Origin: Ochotona curzoniae
Taxonomy: Eukaryota > Chordata > Mammalia > Lagomorpha > Ochotonidae
Length of the DNA stretch: 64,000 nt
Reading direction: 5' to 3'
NCBI RefSeq assembly: GCF_017591425.1
Contig: NW_024467121.1
Coordinates: 23,696,707 to 23,760,706 of the forward strand
Shown here: positions 56,227 to 64,000 of the stretch, in pieces
Layout: each line of letters opens with the position of its first letter
Numbering within the stretch: position 1 is the first letter of the stretch
Translations under genes and position numbers: made by a program
Notes under the pieces: generated by a model
The model's input: only the letters and a program-made list of their open reading frames with translations
Databases searched by the model: none
Told to the model about the DNA's origin: nothing

Positions 56227-58694
56227 TAGCAGGGAAGGCATGGAACATCAGACCTGAACACGCCACCCTGGCCCCTAAGCGGGGCACTGCTCTGCAGATT
56301 GCCTGGGGAAGGAGGCCTAAGGACATACTGGAGTGGGAGTGGTTTAGGGCAGGTTTGGCAGGGGAGGAATGACTTCTGGATCTTCCATGAACTGGGCAAC
56401 TGTACTCACAGTTAAGTAAGGGTAATGATACGGAGTGTTTTGGAGAGAGGAAACCAGATGGCATGTCTGGGTCAGACCAAGGCACTTGCCTACAGGGGAA
56501 ACCTGGGCTGGGCTAAACAGCAGTGCCCACTGCCCACTGGTGCATGCAAAAGCTGAGGATGGGGGCACACCTGGCTGGGTTAGTCCACAGTACCTGACTG
56601 TAAGTAACAGAGTAGCGGGTGTCCGCTTCAGGCTGAGCCAACGCCACAACCACAATGTAAAAGAGCCAAATCTACGGGTAGATTCTGTAGGGGAGTTGTG
56701 GACTTGCCTCCGGGGTACTGCAGTACCTGCTGATTTATGCAGAGAGCTGAGGGTGGTGAAGGGCCAAGCCAGGCTGGACCACAGAATTCACTCGATAGGA
56801 ATCCACCTAACACTTGTGGAAGTTGGAGCTGGGAGGCAAGGGAGGGCCAGGCTGCAGCACCCACCAGCACACATTTAAAGGCTGGGACTGAGGGCAGACC
56901 ACGACAAGCAGGGCTACTGCACCCACTGGCATGTCTGAGATCTGGGGCATGTCTGAGATTAGGCTTGGCTGCAGCACCCACTGGCATAAATGAGCCAGGT
57001 CTTGGGACAAGCTGGACAGGGTTAGTCCACAACACACACTGGCACAAATGAGAGCCAGGATGGGGCACAGGCAAGGCCAGGTTGAGTTGCAACACCAGCC
57101 AATTCATGTGAACGTTGGTGCTGGCAGTAGGCCAGGCTGGGTGAGGTTGCTGCATCTGCCAGGGAGAGCTGTGACTGGGGGTGAGCCAGGCTGTAGCACC
57201 TGCTGGTGAATGCTGAGACTGGGGGGCAGGCCATCTCAGACAGGACCACAGCATCTGCCAGCACACACAAACCCTGGAGCTAGGAGCAGGTCTGGTAGAG
57301 AAACTTTAGGAACTCCCATGCTGGGCCGTTGCTTTCACTGGTGAGTGTGAGGTAGGACTGGGATCGGTTGGTCTGGGGACAGGCCAGGCTGGGCTAGGCT
57401 GTCACATTCACTGGCACACACGACAGCCAGAATGGGTATAGGCTAGCCAAGCTAGGATGCAGAACAAGCTGGCAAGTGCCAGAACTGGGTATGAGTCATG
57501 TCAGGCTGACCACAGTAGCCTCTGGCAGATACAAGATGTGAGGATAGAAATATGCCTAGAAGGGGAACTGTGGGCACTTCCCTGTGAGGCTGTACCTTCT
57601 GCTGGTGAGCACAAGAACCAGGGCTGGGGGCAGGTCTGGCTAGACAAGGCGGCAGCACCTGTTATCATATGAGTGATTGGGTCTAGGTACATGGTGCACT
57701 AAACTAAGCCATAGTAATCATGGGTGTGCAAGAGCTGAATGGGATGAAGGCTGAGCTAGACTAGGTTGCAGCAGAGACTGGTACATGCAAAAACTGGGAC
57801 TGGGGGTGGGCTTGTTGGGGATTACTGGGGGTCTTCATGACTAGGCTGTAGTACATAAAGACTGGGTTTATGGTGGGTTGGCTGGACTCTGCTACCGCAT
57901 ACACTGATTTATGTAAGATATGGGGTTAGGAACTGAACAGGCAGCTACACCCACCAGTATGTGTGCTAGTTGGTGCAGGTGACAGTTCACACCTGACCTT
58001 GCACTGGCTGGCGCACATAAGATTCAAATCTGAGGTCACCTCTGGCAAAGTTTCTTAGAGGACTCTAACTGGACTACTGGACTCAGACCACAGCCACGGG
58101 GAAAATCACAAAATAAGTGGTCCGGCCTTGGAGTGCATATAGCAGGACTTGGACTCCTCAGCAGGTGATGCCTGTGCAGGACAGCATGTCCAGATGCACA
58201 TGGGAGAAATGAGAGCTGGTTCATCTAGGCCATCAGTGGACACTGACTGCCATATCAGAGGATGAAAAGCAGAACAGGTTGGACAATTCTCCTGGCCAAG
58301 CTTTGCAGCTTGTTCCCCAGTCTGTGGATACAGAAAGATGAATTTGGCCAGCCAATAGATCTTGGAAAGATTTTTTTCAACCATGGAGCAACAACATCAA
58401 TGACTTCTCAGAACTATCAAAGCCACTCAAGTAAAATCCTCGGAACTCTCTTCTTCACACTGAAGTTTCTAAGGTTCAAATGATCATAGCCATCTCTGGG
58501 TGCCAATGTAATTCAGCAACAAGGAGGGGTAGCCTCTTCCTGCTCCCTTGAGGACACAGGAGAAAAAACCTGAAACATTTGTCCTACCCACCTTCCTCCA
58601 TACTTGACCCACCCCACCGCAATCAGAGGTCCACATGGGTGTGCATCCCTCTCAACTACATAAACAACATCAAAAAGAAAACTAAAAAAAAAAT
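56222..58694. mobile_element. VNTR-type element of unknown class (~2.5 kb)
   Basis: A GC-rich block sharply different from the AT-rich intron around it. 56500-58040 consists of about two dozen diverged tandem units, 45-80 bp apart, each with a 'cagcacccactggcacat'-like anchor, a 'gagctgggactgggg' stretch and a 'caggccaggctgggct' stretch. A flank of unique-looking sequence (58040-58680) follows, ending in an A-rich run (58683-58694). It could be a composite retroelement or the 5' UTR of a lagomorph L1. The long ORFs on both strands (212, 163, 147 codons) are by-products of open repeat units. See findings. Confidence 0.6.
56500..58040. repeat. Diverged VNTR array with higher-order spacing
   Basis: Anchor words occur near 56520, 56588, 56721, 56780, 56854, 56918, 56971, 57022, 57089, 57150, 57196, 57248, 57331, 57401, 57455, 57510, 57591, 57649, 57704, 57763, 57890 and 57941. 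A longer ~30-bp insert ('gtagagaaactttaggaact'-type) recurs at about 56688, 57295, 57559, 57818 and 58048, suggesting a ~230-265-bp higher-order unit in the right part. Confidence 0.85.
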
Positions 58695-59359
58695 CTATTT
58701 GACGAACTTAAGAACTGATTTACTTATTTTTAACTAAAAATAATCTGATTTTCTAACTTATTTTTAGAAAGTAGCTCCACATGTGAAACAGATGCAGCAG
58801 TTAATCAATATTTTGAGTGTGGCTCCATTAAATGAGTACCCTCGATATTTTTTTTTCAAATTTCTTGAGCATCTATTTATTACAATAGTATTATTTTTAA
58901 TAGAAACATTTCATGCATATTATATTAATGTATATGTTGTGCCAACTAGAACACCAATACAATTTTGCTTCAACTCATGTTCATAAATAAAAACAAATAT
59001 GGTAATGATTAGGATAGAACCCTTTTAAATGGAGAATAGGTCCATAGAACAAAATACAATTTTCCAGACTTTGATTTTAGTCCATTTATCAAGATTGTTT
59101 AGATGGACAAATTAGAATTTCAGGCAGGTCCATTCCTATTTTCTAAACTTACGTGGGAGTTTGCCCAATACATTTTCAAATCTTTCCAAGTACGTATCTG
59201 CCTCATATTTGCAAAGGCATTTTTGTTTCTTAGCCAGTCATGTTTCATTTCTTAATTATATGCAACACTGTACTCTTCCACGTGATATCTAAACATACTA
59301 CTAATATATGGTAGATTGAAAATGCTCTGATTTGACAGAAATTATTACTACTATACTTT
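58695..59359. other. Intron, nothing assigned
   Basis: AT-rich unique sequence. Confidence 0.4.
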
Positions 59360-59665
59360 TTTTGTTGTTTGAGAGAAAAGGAGAGTAGAAGGGAGAAAAA
59401 AAGGGAAGGAAGAGAAGAAAGCCTCTGTCCACAGGTTCATTCCTCAGGCCCCAAGAGCTGAGGATGGGCCAGAATGAAGCCAGAAGGCAGGAACTCAATT
59501 CAGGTTTCTCATGTGAGTGACAAGGGTCTGACTACCTGAGCCACTACCACTGCCTCCCAGGGTGTGCAGTCGCAAGATAGAATTAACAGCCTAACCAGAA
59601 CTTCAACCCAGGCCCTCTGAGGAGGATATGAGCATCTAGACCAGCACCTAACCACACACCTGCTT
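59360..59665 (-). repeat. Old C-SINE
   Basis: GA-rich 5' side, 'ggttcattcctcaggcccca', 'gaagccagaaggcaggaact', 'tcaggtttctcatgtgagtg', ending 'ccagcacctaaccac'. Minus orientation. Confidence 0.82.
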
Positions 59666-60394
59666 CTACTAGAAATAATTTGAAGACACATGGTCTTGTT
59701 TGGAACAGGAAAATATGGTTTGATTCTCCAACATTAGAAATAAATGATATGGAAGACAACAGAAAATATAAAGATACCCTGAGGTCTTCAGCCACAGGTC
59801 ACATGAATTTGCCTTGATCTTCATATTATACTATTTAAACCATTGACTTAAAGAGGATATCACTATAATGCCGATTCTATTAGCCTGGGACATAACCTTG
59901 GGAGGACTAGCTTATTATGACCATATGTCAAAAACAGTATCAATATGGTTTGGACAAGCTGACACGATAGGTCTAACCCTAAACCATCAAGGCTTAGAGA
60001 ATTAAAGGAACCGGGTGTATTCACTGCTCAACTACAGGATAGTAGATACACATCATTCAGGGTGTTCACTACATTTAAGCTTAAGAAAGAGTTTACAATC
60101 AATGATAGGCACATACCCAAATGATACTTGGCCCTGAAGCTAGATTAATGTAAGCTTGAGTAACAGTCCCATGTCCATAAAGTGGGCAGTTCATAAGTAA
60201 AGTATAATACTTAGCTATTATCATGAGTTTGGAAAGGAACAAGGTAATATCTAATACAGGAGAGAGAGAAAGGGGGAATCAAGAACGTGAATAAAAATCA
60301 TAGTGATACAAGAAAGTAAGAACTGTTAACATTTCCAGAGCATTTTTAGCATAGCAAGTATGCTGTGTTTTGATGTTAGTATTGATTATCTTAA
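59666..60394. other. Intron, nothing assigned
   Basis: Unique sequence; the 59870-60090 part is unlike its AT-rich surroundings but matches no family I can name. Confidence 0.4.
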
Positions 60395-60530
60395 ATTTTG
60401 CAAAACCCTATAAAGTTTTACTGTCTCTATTTTACGGAGAAAATTTACATAATCATTAGGCAACTTGCCCAAGTTTACTACATGGTAGGTAGTAAAATGA
60501 AAATTTTACTTCAGGAAGCTTACTTTTGGG
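60395..60530 (-). repeat. MIR-like fragment
   Basis: 'gtctctattttacggagaaa', 'taggcaacttgcccaagttt' and 'acatggtaggtagtaaaatg' follow the minus MIR core. Confidence 0.5.
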
Positions 60531-61149
60531 GTCTGGTCTTCTAGAAGCCTATTTATCCTCCTATCATTTGATTACTGGGACCCTAATTCACCTGTTAGGA
60601 ATTAGAGCACTAGAACAGGAAAGTGAACAAGACATGTAGGTGTCTCAGTTCTCAAATAACTTGCATTCCAGTGGAAGACAAAGATGTTTTAGGTAAATAC
60701 ATACCAAAATGAAACATTCTAGTAAGTTCCATGGATAAAGCAAGCAAGGTATTAAGAGCAAGTATCAGAGATAGAGATATTGAAGTGGAAAACCAAAAGA
60801 AAAAAGGAGCTGGTTAATGAGAGTGGGGTATAACATGTGAAGCAGAGTGGCAAGGGAGAAGGGCAGGAAATGAAAACAGGGGTACCTCGAGAGAAAGACC
60901 ATTTAGCATCTTTGAAATCAATACGAAGGACTTTTCCTTTTGACAAGGAATCACTACAAGACAGTCTTAACCAAAAGTGTAACAAACTCTGAGTAGATGT
61001 TAGCAGGATCCCTCTAGTTCTTGCGTTGTTAAAGGAGTAAAAGGGGAGAAGCAAGCTGGCAGGAAAACAGATTGTTGCAATATCACAGGTGAAGATAACA
61101 ATAACTTGAACTAGAGGGTAGCAATGGACATATCTCAGGAAGACAAACA
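60531..61149. other. Intron, nothing assigned
   Basis: Unique sequence; a 100-codon minus-strand ORF (61054-60752) shows no recognisable domain. Confidence 0.4.
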
Positions 61150-61345
61150 GGTGACAAACACCTTGAAAGATATTTAATATTCACCAGTTGGGAAATACAA
61201 ATTAAAGCCACACTGACATATCCATCAGAATAAGTAAACATTCAAATGACTAATAAAGCATCTTAAACAAATAGAATTGCTAATATAAATATCCATTAGA
61301 GAGGAAGTTATTTCCATCCTGATCTTAAAATTATCTGACACAGCA
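61150..61345 (+). repeat. L1 ORF2 3' fragment
   Basis: 'atattcaccagttgggaaat' followed by 'acaaattaaagccacactga' and 'tatccatcagaataagtaaa' matches the conserved end of L1 ORF2 ('gcaaattaaaaccacaatgagataccatc'). Confidence 0.7.
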
Positions 61346-61381
61346 CAACAAAAATTGAAACAGGAGTTACTAGATATGACG

Positions 61382-61505
61382 TCCGGTTTAAACACCAAGT
61401 ATGTGGGTGATCATCTCCTGCCTTCCCAGGTTCCTTAGCAGGGAACAGGACTAGAGCTTAGGCACTTAAGAGCTAGGGTGCAGATTCCAAGCAATGGACA
61501 TGACA
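61382..61505 (-). repeat. C-SINE 5' fragment
   Basis: 'tgccttcccaggttccttag', 'cagggaacaggactagagct' and 'gtgcagattccaagcaatgg' represent the 5' part of an old minus C-SINE. Confidence 0.6.
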
Positions 61506-61689
61506 CATAACAATTTTCATCCATTCTTTTCTTATTTGAGGAATTTACTACTATGTTACATTATCAGGATCACAGCAAATGCATAATAATTACTACAATA
61601 CAATCCCCATAAATTCTCATGTTATTGTGACATTAACACAAAGAGAACTGATACATAGAATTCTAAGAATACAATGATACTTTCCTTTT

Positions 61690-62150
61690 CCTTTCTGTCT
61701 TGCCACTTTCTTCCTTAAATTGCCTTAAGCATCCTATATATAATCCCTTTGTTAGACACATGATTTACAAGAAGCTTATTTTTCCCGTGATTTGTCTTAT
61801 CACCTTTTTGATGATATTCTTTGAAACCCAAAAGCTTTTAATTTTTCACATATTTTTTCTGTTGTTCCTGTGTATCTGGTGCCATACCTAAGAAACCATT
61901 GCCTAACACAGTGTCATGAAGATGTACGTCTACTTTCTTCCGTAAGTTTTATGGGTTTAGCTCTTACATTTAGATCTCTCATTGACTTTGAGCTACTTCT
62001 CACAGACGGTATGAGGCAGGGATGCTTCATCCTTTTATACATAAGTGCCCAATTTCCTAGCATTATTTGTTTAAAAAGACCGTTGTTTCCCTTTTTCATT
62101 TTTCATTATTGTCAGTGAAAATCAACTCACTATAAATGGGTAGATTTTTT
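61690..62150 (-). repeat. L1 fragment, antisense
   Basis: 'atttagatctctcattgact', 'ggtatgaggcagggatgctt', 'gcattatttgtttaaaaaga' and 'cagtgaaaatcaactcacta' follow the complement of an older mammalian L1. ORFs across it are remnants. Confidence 0.75.
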
Positions 62151-62251
62151 TAAAAAACCACCTACCATCATAGTAGAACACTGCCTTCACCGTTCCCTCA
62201 TCTCATTTCACTTTCTCACCAGAGAATAAGAGTTATAAAAGCCCTCACTGT

Positions 62252-62616
62252 GGGCCCAGCGCAGTGGCGCAAGTGGTTGAGGTCCTCGCCTTGCACGCCC
62301 TGGGATCCCATATGGGCGCCGGTTCTACCCCGGCAGCCCTGCTTCCCTTCCAGCTCCCTGCTTGTGGCCCGGGAAAGCAGTCGAGGATGGCCCAAAGCTT
62401 TGGGACCCTGCACCCGCGTGGGAGACCCGGAAGAGGCTCCTGGCTTCGGATCCGCATAGTATTTATTGGCCGTTGCGCTCACTTGGGGAGTGAATCATCG
62501 GATGGAAGATCTTCCTCTCTGTCTCTCCTCTCTGTATATCCGCCTTTCCAATAAAAAAATAATAAAAATAAATCTTAAAAGAAAAATAAATAAATAAATA
62601 AATAAATAAAAATTTT
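62252..62616 (+). mobile_element. Young C-SINE with 15-bp target-site duplication and (AAAT)n tail
   Basis: Starts 'gggcccagcgcagtggcgca', with 'gcctgcacccgcgtgggaga'-type centre and 3' 'tatatccgcctttccaataa', then an (AAAT)n tail at 62584-62611. The sequence aaaagccctcactgt occurs at 62237-62251 and 62617-62631. A short 'tattta' interruption (62459-62466) follows 'catagta' in the usual 'gcatagtatcggcc'. ORFs on both strands are artefacts. Confidence 0.95.
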
Positions 62617-62929
62617 AAAAGCCCTCACTGTAACCCTTGTACCTATTTGTGTATCAACAGCTATCATTTAGTCAATGATTATAAATATTGATTGATAATT
62701 ATTAATAACCATCAGTTAAATAAATGAATGAATATTAGTAAGGTGATACTCTCAGCTCATGTGCTATTTAATGATTTAAAAAAGGAAGAGTGTAGAGCAA
62801 GTCATTAAAGTCTTTTTGGCTTCTGTTTTGCATCAAGCCATTGCTCCTTACTGTCTGAGGCCTTCCATTCAATCCCTTATTTAGTGGTCACTGAAATAAG
62901 AGAAATTAGGAATAAAAGCTGTTTTCACA

Positions 62930-63085
62930 AGTCGTATGGCTTTGTGGTTAAAAAGTAGCCTCTTCATAGGTTAGAAAAAAATTCAGGATTGCGGTTCCCC
63001 TCTGATCCTGGTAGATTACCCTGATAAATCTGTGGCCATATTTGTCTCTTGTTTTAATGTGAAGCATTGTAAATAGAGACAGAAG
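62930..63085 (+). repeat. Possible MIR fragment
   Basis: 'atggctttgtggttaaaaag' and 'aaattcaggattgcggttcc' followed by 'taaatctgtggccatatttg' are compatible with a plus MIR at low identity. Confidence 0.35.
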
Positions 63086-63143
63086 TTTAATTCTTCCTGG
63101 TGTAAATGACGAGAATACTTTCTTCTAAAATATTTACCATTAT

Positions 63144-63292
63144 TGTGGGCATTGTGCAGAGGGTGAAAGCCAGCATCCCATAGGAATGCCAGTTCAAATT
63201 CTAGGTCCTCAGCTCGTGCATCCTGGGGGGCAGTGAATGATGGCTCAAATGCTTGGGTTCCTGTTACCTACGTGGGAAACCTGGATGAAATC
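63144..63292 (+). repeat. Old C-SINE, 3'-truncated
   Basis: 'gccagcatcccataggaatg', 'ccagttcaaattctaggtcc', 'acctacgtgggaaacctgga' in plus order; the 3' third is absent. Confidence 0.78.
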
Positions 63293-64000
63293 AGGATATG
63301 ACAATCACTCCTCAATGAGTCAACTCAGATTTGTAGTGCAGAGAGTTCTAACCAAGTTAAAGAATAAAACAGAAGACAACGTTAACACGGTCTTTCAAGT
63401 GAACAATTCCTCCTTGTCCATCTTTTTGAGCTAATTTTTAAGTTTATTTTTTACCTTCCTCTTTTCTTTAGCTGTCATTTTCTCTGAAAAGGTATGAGCA
63501 ATTCCTTCATACTTAAGTGGGAACTTCCAATCACAGCTTGACCCATGAAGACAGGGTAACGGTACTACTTACAGGGTTTTCACATGGAGAGGGAGCAGGG
63601 GAAGAAGGAAAGGAGAGAGAGTAAAGGCAGAGAGGAGGAGATGGGGAGAAATCACAATTTCAGTCTAAGTAGAGACAATCTATGAAAAAAATTGTGAAAA
63701 TGAAGAACCCATTCTTCATAGGTAACTCCAGAAAATCTCTGAGATGGCAGAAGGCAGACCAGAAAAACTACAACTGTTTTATCTTTTCCCCTAAATGTTG
63801 GTGTAACTAATGCACTTTAAGTACATATAATAATATCAGAAAGGATATTAGCTTTATCATCTGTTAAGAACAATAATGTGAAAATTTAAGCACTGCAAAA
63901 TTACACCTGGAATCTCTGTACAGGACAGTCTGTACCGTATCAGACTTTTGTGTCTAAATGTGGAAAATATGTTTGGCGATCTGTGGAATCTATAAGATGC
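63293..64000. other. Intron, nothing assigned
   Basis: A GA-rich tract lies at 63583-63650; otherwise unique sequence. Confidence 0.4.

Larger units (their letters stand above)
1..64000 (-). other. SDCCAG8: SDCCAG8 gene, internal part (introns plus three exons)
   Basis: The whole window appears to lie inside one transcription unit on the minus strand. Three exons at 41473-41331, 9384-9257 and 7135-7027 occur in the order expected for SDCCAG8 and join in frame. The exon encoding the residues just before the 143-bp exon, and the exons encoding the last ~95 residues, were looked for by eye on the minus strand and not found. They should lie above 64000 and below 1 respectively, which makes the flanking introns at least 22.5 kb and 7.0 kb. 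Known of the family: the human gene is also very long with large introns, and its protein sits at centrioles; loss causes a retinal-renal ciliopathy (SLSN7/BBS16). That the gene spans the entire window is an inference from the exon positions; no first exon, promoter or poly(A) site is visible. Confidence 0.85.
41474..64000 (-). other. SDCCAG8 intron upstream of the 143-bp exon (partial)
   Basis: At least 22.5 kb with no recognised upstream coding exon. Its contents are the repeats and the candidate cryptic exon described separately. Confidence 0.75.

Noticed and set aside
56628..57266. 212-codon minus ORF and 147-codon plus ORF in the VNTR block
   Set aside because: Both run through the tandem units in either strand and repeat the unit translation; open frames are a by-product of stop-poor GC-rich repeats.

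Overview
This is vertebrate nuclear DNA: AT-rich, intron-dominated and full of interspersed repeats. It is almost certainly from a lagomorph and most likely a pika (Ochotona). Four young, tRNA-derived C-SINE copies carry a 3' end that reads like the pika version (ATATCCGCCTTTCCAATAAA followed by an A-rich tail) rather than the rabbit one. Much older C-SINE relatives, MIR, L2 and L1 fragments and short mariner/hAT remnants fill in behind them. No prokaryotic operon, CRISPR array, tRNA or rRNA gene was seen.

The only gene I can support is SDCCAG8 (serologically defined colon cancer antigen 8), a centrosome/cilium coiled-coil protein. It lies on the minus strand, so transcription runs from high to low coordinates. 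Three consecutive internal exons are present: 41473-41331 (143 bp), 9384-9257 (128 bp) and 7135-7027 (109 bp). All have AG/GT borders, the phases agree across every junction, and the joined reading frame is open. They match roughly residues 490-618 of the ~713-residue human protein as I remember it. The other exons were not found, so the ends of the window are interpreted as flanking introns.

Layout: 1-7026 is intron downstream of the last visible exon (L1 3' region, two CA-poor C-SINE copies and a (CA)n tract). 7136-9256 is a short intron without recognised young repeats and with possibly constrained unique sequence. 9385-41330 is a ~32 kb intron with C-SINEs, MIRs, L2s, mariner-type elements, a perfect 3 x 38 bp minisatellite and two local duplications. 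41474-64000 is upstream intron. It holds C-SINE clusters at 44.4-48.7 kb and 50.7-53.0 kb, a candidate 44-bp cryptic exon at 55.6 kb, and a large diverged VNTR-type element at about 56.2-58.7 kb that is the most unusual structure here.

Most open reading frames in the window fall inside repeats or unique intron and show no sign of coding. I saw no undescribed gene system; the observations most worth checking are the VNTR-type element, the cryptic exon, the local duplications and the recent SINE insertions.
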